From Microvirga tunisiensis (GTDB lineage: Bacteria > Pseudomonadota > Alphaproteobacteria > Rhizobiales > Beijerinckiaceae), in the NCBI RefSeq assembly GCF_009296175.1, contig NZ_VOSK01000036.1:1-43322 (forward strand): a DNA stretch of 43,322 nucleotides, given 5' to 3'. Below, in pieces: positions 25,456-33,849 of the stretch (the stretch's first letter is position 1; each line of letters begins with the position of its first letter). The position numbers were made by a program, and so were the translations under genes. Below the pieces are notes generated by a model. It was not told where the DNA came from, searched no databases, and was given only the letters and a program-made list of their open reading frames with translations.

Positions 25456-26367
25456 ATGCCAGAGAAGTACGATCTACTCGACCGACGGTTTGAGAAGCTG
25501 ATAAGCAGTCACGCTGATGTTGAGCAACTGTACACCGGTTGCCGATTTGCGGAGGGCCCAGCCTACTTCGCGGGTGGTAGATATCTGATCTGGTCTGATA
25601 TCCCAAACAACCGCCTGTTGCGTTACGATGAAACCGACGGGTCAGTTAGTGTCTTTAGACAGCCGTCTGGATACGCAAATGGCAATACTGTGGATCGCGT
25701 CGGGCGCCTCATTTCATGTGAACACGGGACTAGAAAGGTCACTCGTACAGAACATAATGGTGCTATCACCACACTTGCCGAGAACTGGAACGGTAAACGG
25801 TTGAATTCGCCCAACGATGTTGTCGTCAAATCAGACGAGACCATCTGGTTTACCGACCCGCCCTACGGAATTGACGATGATTACTCCGGCAACAAGGGTG
25901 AAAGCGAGATTGGCGCCTCCCATGTGTACCGCATCAATCTGCGATCCGGGATTGTGGAAGCGGCAATCACAGACATGGTTAGGCCGAACGGTCTGGCCTT
26001 CTCGCCGGACGAACGCAAGCTCTATGTGGTCGACAGTGGCCGCACCCACGGTTTGGACTACCCCGCACACATCCGTGTATTCAACGTGGACGACGACAAC
26101 AGGGTGAGCGGTGGCACGGTGTTTGCCGAAGCCACAGTAGGCATTTTCGACGGCATGCGCATCGATACAGACGGTCGGATTTGGACAAGTGCCGGGGATG
26201 GGGTTCACGCTTATGAACCAGATGGAACCCTGATTGGCAAGATTCGTGTCCCAGAGGTAGTTGGAAACCTCTGCTTCGGTGGTGCGAGAAACAACATACT
26301 CTATATCTGTGCCACAAAGTCCCTTTATGCGGTACACCTACTGGTTAAGGGTGTCCGTACATATTGA
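25456..26367 (+). CDS. SMP-30/gluconolactonase/LRE family protein
   Basis: A 303-residue six-bladed beta-propeller lactonase. The expected metal ligands are Glu33 (FAEGPAY), Asn120 (LNSPNDVV), Asn178 (VRPNGLAFSPD) and Asp232 (GIFDGMRIDTDG). Family members hydrolyse sugar lactones or related esters. GGAGGAAAAG lies nine bases before the ATG at 25456; a TTG 18 bases earlier is not needed. It is the last gene of the sugar ABC operon, so the imported sugar is likely oxidised to a lactone by a dehydrogenase (possibly one of the SDRs here) and opened by this enzyme. It has no signal peptide, so it is cytoplasmic. Confidence 0.9.
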   Translation: MPEKYDLLDRRFEKLISSHADVEQLYTGCRFAEGPAYFAGGRYLIWSDIPNNRLLRYDETDGSVSVFRQPSGYANGNTVDRVGRLISCEHGTRKVTRTEHNGAITTLAENWNGKRLNSPNDVVVKSDETIWFTDPPYGIDDDYSGNKGESEIGASHVYRINLRSGIVEAAITDMVRPNGLAFSPDERKLYVVDSGRTHGLDYPAHIRVFNVDDDNRVSGGTVFAEATVGIFDGMRIDTDGRIWTSAGDGVHAYEPDGTLIGKIRVPEVVGNLCFGGARNNILYICATKSLYAVHLLVKGVRTY

Positions 26368-26927
26368 ATGCTTGCGGCCCAGTTGGTCCGTCGTTGTAAA
26401 CAGCGCATCCTGAACGGGTTCACGCTCGGTCGCTAAGGCAAATGCTGACAGTCTCACGATCTTGCAGCTTGCGCTACCGATGTTTGTTTCCGCCAGCAAT
26501 CTTGATTACAGCGACTGTGCCCTGCCCGAGCATGATGTGCTATGTAGCAATGCGGATAGGTCTGCCGCTGCCCATCCGAATTGCTGCGCATTGTAAATGA
26601 CGTCTTCTAGAGCATTGAATTGGAAACAGAACTCTACCGCCTCCGCGCCGGCTGAAGCTGTGACTCACTGCCTTAAACAGGAGGTGGATCATTGTCACCG
26701 CTATTTCCTCGACCCTCGGGTGCGAGACCAGCCTTCGTTGAGGCAGCGCGTTCCTACCGGGCGGCACCCCAGCACTCTGACGTCGGTCAGCGACACCTTC
26801 TCCATCAAGTTGGTGTGGTGGGCGTGGGGCACCGGCTCACCAGCACCGGACGACTGGGGCGGTCCGCCAGGAGGCGGTAAACTGGTGCCCACCAGACCAT
26901 TGTGATCCAGGCCTTCGAGGCAAGACC
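26368..26927. other. 560-nt region between convergent operons, no recognised gene
   Basis: The sugar operon ends at 26367 and TTT system 3 ends at 26928 on the opposite strand. I find no protein of a known family on either strand between them, no clear intrinsic terminator and no LysR-type site. Short frames with GC-rich, repeat-poor sequence near 26700-26900 could be relics of an insertion but match nothing I recognise. Confidence 0.45.
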
Positions 26928-28436
26928 TCATTCTTCGAATGCTTTTTCCCGAGTGCTCCTGATGGCGGGCAAGATCATCAAGGACAGGATTATCAGTGTT
27001 GTGATGATCAATGCGAGACTGATCGGGCGGGTGACAAAAATGCCCGGATTGCCATAGGATACCTGAAGCGCCCTCTGGAAATTCTGCTCCAGAATAGGTT
27101 GCAGCACGAGTGCAAGGATTAGGGGAGCCGGCTCGCATCTCAACTTAATGAACGCATATCCGAAAAATCCGAAGGTGATCAGAATGAGCACATCGACCAT
27201 GCTATTGTTCATCGTGTAAGTTCCGATGCACATAATCGCAAGGATCATCGGATATAACAGGTGATAAGGGATCCGTAGGAGTTTGACCCAGATTCCCACC
27301 AGCGGGAGATTGATGATTAGGAGCATGACGTTCCCGATCAGCATTGATGCAATTAGGCCCCAGAAAAGTTGCGGCTGCTCTGTTATGATATTGGGCCCCG
27401 GCGTTATTCCTTGAATCATCATCGCGCCGGCCAGCAAGGCGATAACGGCATTCGAGGGGATGCCAAGGGTCAGAAGCGGAATGAATGACGTCTGCGCACC
27501 AGCATTGTTTGCCGCCTCAGGAGCTGCAACGCCCTCAACGGCGCCGTAGCCGAACTTCGACGCGTTGGGGGAGATCTTCTTTTCGAGGGCATACGCTGCA
27601 AAGGAGGAGAGCATTGCGCCGCCACCAGGCAGCAATCCGAGAACAGAGCCGACACCCGTAGCACGCAGGACGACTCGCCAACAACGTCTGAAATCCTCCG
27701 CTGTCGGCCAGAGGTGGCTAATATGGCGCGTGACCTCGACCTTCCGCTCCGTATTCTCGAGATTGGCGACGATTTCGCCTACGCCGAACAAGCCCATGGC
27801 AACCGGAACAATTGGCACCCCGTCTGATAATTCAGGAATACCAAGGGTCAGGCGATATGCGCCCGTTACGACATCGGTCCCGACCGTTCCTAGCAACAGG
27901 CCGAGCACGATCATTCCAAGCGCTGGTAGAACCGCGCCATGCGCTAGCACCACCGCCACGATGAGGCCGAGGACCATGAGGGAAACATACTCGGCTGGCC
28001 CGAACCATAGCGCGACTTTGGCGAGAGGCGGGGCAAGCAGCGCGATAAATAGTGTAGACGCGATTCCCGCAAAAACCGAACTGAGCGCAGCAATAGCCAG
28101 AGCAGGACCAGCCCGTCCTTGGCGAGCCATCTGGTGGCCGTCAAGACATGTCACGATGGATGACGTCTCGCCCGGCATATTGACAAGAATGGACGTCGTC
28201 GATCCGCCATACTGCGAGCCATAATATATGCCTGCTAGCATAATGATGGCCCCTTCGGGCGGTAAGTAATAGCTAACCGGCAAAAGCATCGCCATTGCAT
28301 TGAGCGGGCCCAATCCTGGCAGAACGCCAATCATGGTTCCGAGCAAGCAGCCAAGAAAACAGTACAGCAGGTTAGAGGGATCGAAGGCGACATACAGCCC
28401 GTGACCGAGCCCGGTAAGGCCATTCAGAATTTCCAT
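26928..28436 (-). CDS. tctA: Tripartite tricarboxylate transporter large permease subunit, system 3
   Basis: A 502-residue membrane protein, the same length as TctA of system 1 and near-identical in long stretches (GVLPGLGP at 37-44, YYGSQYGGST, GLLPGGGAML, IMMIQGITPGPNI-type block). The ATG at 28436 has AAGGAA upstream and lies 10 bases after the tctB stop. It is last in a tctC-tctB-tctA order, whereas system 1 has tctB-tctA-tctC, so the duplication was followed by rearrangement of gene order. Confidence 0.93.
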   Translation of the reverse strand: MEILNGLTGLGHGLYVAFDPSNLLYCFLGCLLGTMIGVLPGLGPLNAMAMLLPVSYYLPPEGAIIMLAGIYYGSQYGGSTTSILVNMPGETSSIVTCLDGHQMARQGRAGPALAIAALSSVFAGIASTLFIALLAPPLAKVALWFGPAEYVSLMVLGLIVAVVLAHGAVLPALGMIVLGLLLGTVGTDVVTGAYRLTLGIPELSDGVPIVPVAMGLFGVGEIVANLENTERKVEVTRHISHLWPTAEDFRRCWRVVLRATGVGSVLGLLPGGGAMLSSFAAYALEKKISPNASKFGYGAVEGVAAPEAANNAGAQTSFIPLLTLGIPSNAVIALLAGAMMIQGITPGPNIITEQPQLFWGLIASMLIGNVMLLIINLPLVGIWVKLLRIPYHLLYPMILAIMCIGTYTMNNSMVDVLILITFGFFGYAFIKLRCEPAPLILALVLQPILEQNFQRALQVSYGNPGIFVTRPISLALIITTLIILSLMILPAIRSTREKAFEE

Positions 28437-28446
28437 GAGACTTTCC

Positions 28447-28896
28447 TTATATGAACGTCGGCCAGATAGGAATGGAAACACCGATTGCCTTCACGAACAC
28501 GACAACTGAAAAAAGGTTGACAAGAACAGCCAATCCAATCGCGTCCACGAGCTTCGTGCCGCGGTTTGCCGCACAGGAAATGAAGATCAAGCCTGTCAAG
28601 GCGATAACAAGACCCATGCTTTCAATCGTCATTGCAAAGAATGCGAGCGCGAGAAAAATGAGCAGGGGACGGAGGCGCCATGGAGATAGCGCCTCACCAT
28701 CTTTGGTAAGTCCGAGAAGAATAAGTGCCAAGCCCAGGCCAAGTTGTATGACCGCAAGCATGTTTGGGACAAAGCCAGGGCCAAGGCCGATGTCTGTAAA
28801 ATTGCTCAATGTCCGTGCCGCATAGAACGCAAAGCAGGCAACAAGGAGCAAGAAAATGCCGGTTAGAACACTGGTCGCATCCTTGACATGTCTCAT
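28447..28896 (-). CDS. tctB: Tripartite tricarboxylate transporter small permease subunit, system 3
   Basis: A 149-residue protein from the ATG at 28896 (AAGGAT upstream). Four membrane helices; the marker loop DIGLGPGFVPNM follows helix 1, and the ending VVVFVKAIGVSIPIWP matches that of system 1 TctB (VVVFVKALGLSIGLWP). It lies 50 nt after tctC and 10 nt before tctA. A longer frame overlapping the tctC end is rejected. Confidence 0.88.
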   Translation of the reverse strand: MRHVKDATSVLTGIFLLLVACFAFYAARTLSNFTDIGLGPGFVPNMLAVIQLGLGLALILLGLTKDGEALSPWRLRPLLIFLALAFFAMTIESMGLVIALTGLIFISCAANRGTKLVDAIGLAVLVNLFSVVVFVKAIGVSIPIWPTFI

Positions 28897-28946
28897 CGGC
28901 AGATCCTTTCGCGCGATCGTCGAATATTCTCCTCGACCCGAGCATA

Positions 28947-29915
28947 CTACTGCTGGATCACGATGCCACCATCGTCGGCAATCTTCTTCCACCGCTTGTA
29001 GTCCTCGACGATCTTTGCCTTGAAGGCATCACCAACCAGCAGGTTGTCGTCGGGCAGAAGTTTGATCGCTTGCTGAAACTTCTCGATCGCTTGGGGATCG
29101 GCATAAACGGCACGCAGGTCGGTCCTCAGCCGGTTCGCAATGTCATCCGGTAGGCCCGGCGGTGCCACCACACCCCACCATGCTTCATGCTCAAGCCTGC
29201 TATAGCCGAGTTCTTCAAGGGTCGGCAGATTGGGATAGGCCGGATGGCGCTTGGCACCAGCCGGGCCGAGAACCTTCAGGCCTTCGGGAATTGGCAGTGA
29301 CGCCCCTGTGTAGAAATCGATCACGCCTGCCAGAAGATCAGTGTAGACGGCGCTCGCGCCCGTGTAGGGAACATGAACCCCTTTCGCTCCGACGGCCTGC
29401 TCAAGCGCCACGGTACCCAAATGGTTGAGCGATCCGACACCTGGAGTACCATAACGAAGTTTCTGGGGATTGAGCTTGATCTGCGAAATCAGATCCTTCA
29501 TCGAGGCAATCGGGCTGTTTGGCCCGACAACAACGAGAGGCGTGCTTGAGAAGGGCCGGGCTAGGAACGTGAACTGCGAAAAGTCATACGGCAGATTGCT
29601 TCTGACAGCAGGAATGATGGATAGTTCCGCAGTCGTAACGAACAGCGTGTATCCATCCGGTTTGGATTTCGCCACGTATTCCGCTGCAATCGCGGACGCC
29701 GCGCCGGGCCTGTTTTCCACGACGACCACTTGCCCGAGCCGTTTCTGGAGAAACTCGGCCGTTATCCGGGCCATTACATCTGATCCGCCACCTGGATTGA
29801 AACCAACGATGATCTTGATGGGCTTTCTCGTTGGGAATTCCTGTGCCTGAACGGACGAAGCGATTGGAAGCGCACCGAACAGGAGCGCGGCACCAAGGCG
29901 CAATATCTTAAGCAT
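28947..29915 (-). CDS. tctC: Tripartite tricarboxylate transporter substrate-binding protein (Bug/TctC family), system 3
   Basis: A 322-residue binding protein with a Sec signal peptide (cleavage near SSVQAQ) and the Bug motifs KPIKIIVGFNPGGGSD, VVVENRPGAAS and PDGYTLF. GGGAGGAAACG precedes the ATG. It is closely related to TctC of system 1; the loop after NPGG is GSD rather than LTD, so the ligands may differ slightly. It is first of the leftward operon whose upstream region carries the left copy of the duplicated promoter block, leaving a leader of roughly 290 nt. Confidence 0.92.
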   Translation of the reverse strand: MLKILRLGAALLFGALPIASSVQAQEFPTRKPIKIIVGFNPGGGSDVMARITAEFLQKRLGQVVVVENRPGAASAIAAEYVAKSKPDGYTLFVTTAELSIIPAVRSNLPYDFSQFTFLARPFSSTPLVVVGPNSPIASMKDLISQIKLNPQKLRYGTPGVGSLNHLGTVALEQAVGAKGVHVPYTGASAVYTDLLAGVIDFYTGASLPIPEGLKVLGPAGAKRHPAYPNLPTLEELGYSRLEHEAWWGVVAPPGLPDDIANRLRTDLRAVYADPQAIEKFQQAIKLLPDDNLLVGDAFKAKIVEDYKRWKKIADDGGIVIQQ

Positions 29916-30204
29916 CGTTTCCTCCCAGATATTCTATGTTACAGGCCCGGCCAGGCTGATTTATTTTTGAGCCGCGAGGCCTTGGACGAAGTAGTGTGCG
30001 TGTTCTCCGACGGCTCGTTCTCCTTCCTGCGATTTCGGGGGAACGTTGAAGCTCCTGAAATACACTCTCCTGATCTCAAGCATTCGTCACGCTATGCAAC
30101 AGCCGCGTTGGGCTGTAACCGATACCCAGGGATTAAACAGTCACGTATCCCAATCCGGGCTGGAGCCTGCGATCAGGCAGTTGGCGAAGACCCTGGAACA
30201 ACCA

Positions 30205-30299
30205 AGGCTGGCATGCTCAACTGAGGTTGTTAAGACATCCTGCTCATTCAGGTGGTATAGCTTTGATCTATACACTGGCTCGACCTGGGCCATAATCCC
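30205..30299 (-). repeat. Left arm of a ~96-bp inverted promoter duplication
   Basis: The reverse complement of 31532-31627 aligns to this segment with three substitutions and one single-base indel. The block includes the LysR-type operator, ~26 bp on one side and ~50 bp on the other with TTAACA-like -35 material on the minus strand. On this side it faces TTT system 3. Confidence 0.92.
30255..30273. promoter_or_regulatory. LysR-type operator GTATAG-ctttgat-CTATAC (left copy)
   Basis: Perfect match to GTATAG-N7-CTATAC with T-N11-A inside. It sits in the left arm of the inverted duplication, about 340-358 bp upstream of the tctC ATG of system 3. Confidence 0.7.
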
Positions 30300-30400
30300 G
30301 CCAGGAGCACCTACCAATTGGCTGGTTGTTAAAGCAGCAGCTCAGGGCGAAAGTCATCGGGAGAACCGATAAGGGTATGCTCCGTAGAGTGCTTCGTCTT

Positions 30401-31369
30401 TTACATCAGGTCGATATCCAGCTTGCGGCGCCGGATCACATCCTTTAATACTGTTACAATCAGCTCCTCAACCACAGCGATTGCTCGCGTCGTAGGATGC
30501 GAGGATTTCCGCGCAATAAAGGTCGTTTGGCGGATTGTGGGTGCAACGATAGGAACGAGGGCAATGGTTCCGGCTGCCAGTTGCGGCAAGACCGCCTTCT
30601 GGGGCACGAGCGAATAGCAACTGGCTCGCTCAACGAGTTCTAGCATTTGCGGTACCGAGTCGATCTCGGTCACGATGTTCAGACGGATGCCGTATTTCCT
30701 AACCGCTCTTTCGATCATCCGGCGTGACCCCTGGGTCGCCCTGGGCATGGCAAGCGGCAATTCCTGGAGAGTAATCGCTTCAATCGGGCGTGTTGCAAAG
30801 CCGTCCGGTTTGATCTCGTGCGGCCAGTTGTCGGGTGCGGTGGCAAGGAAAATATCCTCCTGGAACATAGCCCATGAGGAGAACTCGTTAGTATCAGGCT
30901 GAGCATAGACGCAGCCAAGATCGAGCTCGCCCGAACTGAGCAAGTCGAGTGTCGTCCTATCCAAAGCCTCGACGATGGTCATTTGCACGCTGGGATGTTG
31001 GTTCTGCACCGTCTCGAGCAGTGGCACGCCGAGGATAGCGCTGAGTGAAGGCGGCAAACCGAGCGACACGGCGCCGCGAACTTTGGTCCCCAATTCCGAA
31101 ATCCGCTCTATGGCGGCGTCGGTCCGCTCAATGACTTCGGCCGCATAGCGCGCCAACTCATCGCCTGCTTCGGTTAGCTGAACGCCGCTGCTGCCACGGA
31201 TCACGAGATCAATGTTGAGTCGGCTTTCGAGATTCGACACACATTGCGATAGGGAGGGTTGGGCGATGCCCAACTCCTGCGCCGCTGCAGAGATGGACCT
31301 ATGTCGTGAGAGGGTGAGGAAGTAATAGAACTGTTTCAACTCGATCAGCGGAGGGCGAGGCTTATACAT
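30401..31369 (-). CDS. LysR-family transcriptional regulator
   Basis: A 322-residue LysR-type regulator. The winged helix-turn-helix lies at about residues 9-68 (LKQFYYFLTLSRHRSISAAA, QELGIAQPSLSQCVSNLE, then RLNIDLVIRGSSGVQLTEAG). The effector-binding domain follows from about residue 95 (VRGAVSLGLPPSLSAILGVP). AGGGAGAGG precedes the ATG at 31369. The gene lies between two inverted copies of the same promoter and operator block, with TTT system 3 on one side and the ALDH/LeuCD/GMC operon on the other. It is the only transcription factor in the window and so the best candidate to bind the GTATAG-N7-CTATAC sites. The effector is probably a substrate or intermediate of the pathway; unproven. 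Confidence 0.92.
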   Translation of the reverse strand: MYKPRPPLIELKQFYYFLTLSRHRSISAAAQELGIAQPSLSQCVSNLESRLNIDLVIRGSSGVQLTEAGDELARYAAEVIERTDAAIERISELGTKVRGAVSLGLPPSLSAILGVPLLETVQNQHPSVQMTIVEALDRTTLDLLSSGELDLGCVYAQPDTNEFSSWAMFQEDIFLATAPDNWPHEIKPDGFATRPIEAITLQELPLAMPRATQGSRRMIERAVRKYGIRLNIVTEIDSVPQMLELVERASCYSLVPQKAVLPQLAAGTIALVPIVAPTIRQTTFIARKSSHPTTRAIAVVEELIVTVLKDVIRRRKLDIDLM

Positions 31370-31531
31370 GACGGCCTCTCCCTAGTCTCCATCGCACGTG
31401 CAAAGATCGCCCTGCCCTGTCGCGGCCAGCCGCTGGTTGATGCTGTCGGTCGAGCATTTCAGCCTGTCCATATCCACTCATCGGCCTTGATCCCCTATGG
31501 GTGCAATCGGCCGTCTGGCTGGTATCCCTGT

Positions 31532-31627
31532 GGGATTATGGCCCAGGTTGAGTCCAGTGTATAGATCAAAGCTATACCACCTGAATGAGCAGGATGCCTT
31601 AACAACCTCAATTGAGCATGCCAGCCT
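31532..31627 (+). repeat. Right arm of the inverted promoter duplication
   Basis: This is the inverted partner of 30205-30299 (about 92 of 96 aligned positions identical). Here it faces the rightward operon. A TTAACA at 31599-31604, 31 bp from the operator centre, is a candidate -35 box conserved in both arms. The first operon gene starts 71 bp after the arm. Confidence 0.92.
31559..31577. promoter_or_regulatory. LysR-type operator GTATAG-atcaaag-CTATAC (right copy)
   Basis: Perfect match to the shared motif, the exact complement of the left copy. It is about 120 bp upstream of the first start codon of the catabolic operon. Confidence 0.7.
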
Positions 31628-31698
31628 CAGTCCCAGTGGAGGAGCGGGACCCCGCCCAGGCCAAATGCCACCGCAGCGTGGACTGCGGGAGAGGACCC

Positions 31699-32211
31699 AT
31701 GAAACGATTTGAAGACAGTGTCGTCTTGGTGACAGGGACGGCCAGCCGCACCGAACATGCTGCCATGCGGCGGCTGTATAGCGAAGGATCCCGTATCGGC
31801 GCGGCCGGTCTGAAACTGGCTCGGCTCGGCAAACTGATGAATACCTTTCCGGGCGAGGATTGCCTCAAGGCCTTCAGCATCAACGTCGCCACAGAGGCCT
31901 GGACTTTTGTCGAAGGGACGAAAGTCTTGTTCGGCAAGATCACGCACGTGTTCAACGCAGGGATCAAAGACGTCGGCATCTCGGACAGCAACGTCAATGA
32001 CAACCCTCAGGCTTCCAACCAAACCTGCGAGGCTTTTGTTCGCGTGCCGGACAACGAGGATGCGGTCACAGCTGTCGTCGTGAACCTTGCATTAGCGGGT
32101 CTCCGCAGTGTGTCCAACAAGCTTCTCTATGTTGCTTCGAGATCTCGGGTCAGCGGCATCACCGCCAGCATGGCGGTGGGACTGGCGCCATGCGGGATCG
32201 GCTCGCACTGA
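31699..32211 (+). pseudogene. Eroded SDR-family gene heading the catabolic operon
   Basis: The 170-codon frame is open and has a good ribosome-binding site (GGGAGAGGACCC before the ATG at 31699). It opens like an SDR (MKRFEDSVVLVTGTASRTEH), but the glycine loop TG-x3-G-I-G has become TGTASRTEH. NAG survives as VFNAGIKDVG. The catalytic Y-x3-K is YVASR (Lys to Arg), about 60 residues around the active-site serine are missing, and the protein stops at APCGIGSH, where family members continue for ~70 residues. It cannot be a working dehydrogenase. It may be a relic kept in frame for translational reasons, or a repurposed small protein. Confidence 0.7.
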
Positions 32212-32296
32212 GCCGAAGTTACCTGTCACCGTCCTGAGATCGATACAATGCCCGAAACCGGCCAGCTACTAACGCCGGCCCGCGATGGAGCTAATG

Positions 32297-33829
32297 ATGA
32301 ACGAACGACCCTCGTCTGCGATGTTCAGCCACAAATACTTCGGCAAAGAACTGGGCCATTTGATCGGCGGAAAAAGCGTACCGCCGCATTCGGACCAGAT
32401 GATGCCGTCCTTCAACCCTGCCACCGGCGAGGTGTTGGCATATATCCCGGAGGGTACCGCTGAAGATGTCAATTTGGCAGTGGCTGCAGCGCGCAAGGCG
32501 TTCGAGGGGCCCTGGTCGGAATGGCTGCCCTGGGAACGCCATCGCCTGTTCATGCGCATCTATGAAGTGATTGAGCAAAATTTCGACGAACTTGCCTATC
32601 TCACGACGCTCGACATCGGCACACCAATCACCAAAACACTGGGCATGAAGCAATACGCCCTGAAGGCCATCACTTATTTCGCTACGCAAACGACCAATAT
32701 TGGCGGCCAGACTCTCCCCAACAACATCGGGACGGGTGTCATGACCATGACGGTCAAGGCGCCGGTTGGTGTGATAGGAGGAATCCTTCCTTGGAACGTC
32801 CCGCTGGTGGGGCTGTGGTGGCTTTTGGGCGGCACGCTGGCCACCGGCTGCACTATTGTGCTCAAACCCGCGGAATATGCGACGATGACCATTCTGCGCC
32901 TCGTCGAACTGCTCTACGAGGCTGGCTTGCCTGAAGGCGTGGTCAACGTCGTTGCGGGCCGTGGCGGTGTCGTCGGTCAGGCCTTGGCGGAGCATAATGA
33001 TGTGGACCGTGTCGTGTTCACGGGTTCGGTGCAGGCTGGCCGGAAGGTCATCATGGCCTCGGCATCGAATGTGAAACGGGTCCAGGTCGAGCTTGGTGGC
33101 AAGTCGCCCGACATCGTCTTTGCGGATGCTCCGATGGAGCTCGCGGTCCCAGGCGCAGCGATGGCCGTCTATAACAATTGCGGACAAGTCTGTACTGCCG
33201 GCACGCGGTTGTTCGTCGAGCGCAAAGCGCATAATGAGTTCGTTGACAAACTGGTCAAATTCTCGCGCCAGATGCGCATCGGACCGGGTATCGCACATGA
33301 CACCGACATGGGGCCACTCATTTCCCAAGGCCAGCTTGACCGGGTGATGAGCTATGTTGACGGCGCTGCACCCGAAGGGGCTACGCTGGTGACTGGCGGC
33401 AAGAGGTTGGGCGGCGACCTCTCACAGGGCTACTTCGTCGAACCTACGATCTTCTGCGATGTGCGACCTGAGATGACCATTGCGCGGGAAGAGATCTTTG
33501 GACCTGTTATCTCGGTCATTCCCTTCGACACTGAGGAGGAGGCGCTGCGACTGGCCAACGAAACGGAGTACGGTCTCGGTGGCGCCGTCTGGACTCAGGA
33601 TCTCTCCAAGGCGATGCGGATGATCAACAGAGTGAAGGCAGGCACCTTCTGGGTGAATTGTTATGACTGGATGGACGCAGGCGTGGGGATGAACGGCTAC
33701 AAACTTTCCGGCTATGGTGGAAAGGGTGGCCCGACCCACATGGATAACTTCCTATACCAGAAAAGCGTTTACATCAATCACACCTACTCGGGTGATGTGC
33801 CACCAGTTGGCGCTGGGCTCCGCGCCTGA
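32297..33829 (+). CDS. Aldehyde dehydrogenase family protein
   Basis: A 510-residue ALDH starting at the ATG at 32297, six bases after GGAG (earlier in-frame ATGs at 32285 and 32294 are poorer). It has ILPWNVPL (163-170), LKPAEYA, the general base Glu265 (VELGGKSPDIVF), the nucleophile Cys299 (NCGQVCTAGTR) and EEIFGPVISV. It has ~20 extra N-terminal residues compared with the other ALDHs here. It follows the eroded SDR and precedes leuC-like by 20 nt. Role: aldehyde to carboxylate in the LysR-controlled operon. Confidence 0.92.
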   Translation: MNERPSSAMFSHKYFGKELGHLIGGKSVPPHSDQMMPSFNPATGEVLAYIPEGTAEDVNLAVAAARKAFEGPWSEWLPWERHRLFMRIYEVIEQNFDELAYLTTLDIGTPITKTLGMKQYALKAITYFATQTTNIGGQTLPNNIGTGVMTMTVKAPVGVIGGILPWNVPLVGLWWLLGGTLATGCTIVLKPAEYATMTILRLVELLYEAGLPEGVVNVVAGRGGVVGQALAEHNDVDRVVFTGSVQAGRKVIMASASNVKRVQVELGGKSPDIVFADAPMELAVPGAAMAVYNNCGQVCTAGTRLFVERKAHNEFVDKLVKFSRQMRIGPGIAHDTDMGPLISQGQLDRVMSYVDGAAPEGATLVTGGKRLGGDLSQGYFVEPTIFCDVRPEMTIAREEIFGPVISVIPFDTEEEALRLANETEYGLGGAVWTQDLSKAMRMINRVKAGTFWVNCYDWMDAGVGMNGYKLSGYGGKGGPTHMDNFLYQKSVYINHTYSGDVPPVGAGLRA

Positions 33830-33849
33830 TCGAAACGCGAGAGGCTAGA

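Larger units (their letters stand above)
29916..30400. other. Region between lysR and tctC3, with the left promoter block
   Basis: No gene is seen in these 485 nt. Positions 30205-30299 are the left arm of the inverted duplication and carry a LysR-type operator. The remaining ~290 nt up to tctC look like an untranslated leader; I see no conserved structure there beyond short hairpins. Confidence 0.6.
31370..31698. other. Region between lysR and the rightward catabolic operon
   Basis: The 329-nt divergent region has no gene. The right arm of the inverted duplication occupies 31532-31627 and contains an operator. A GGGAGAGGA serves the next gene at 31699. The part nearest lysR (31370-31531) should hold the lysR promoter, but I see no confident boxes. 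Confidence 0.6.

Noticed and set aside
32291..33328. A 345-codon minus-strand frame
   Set aside because: It is an antisense shadow of the ALDH gene at 32297-33829, with no recognisable domain.
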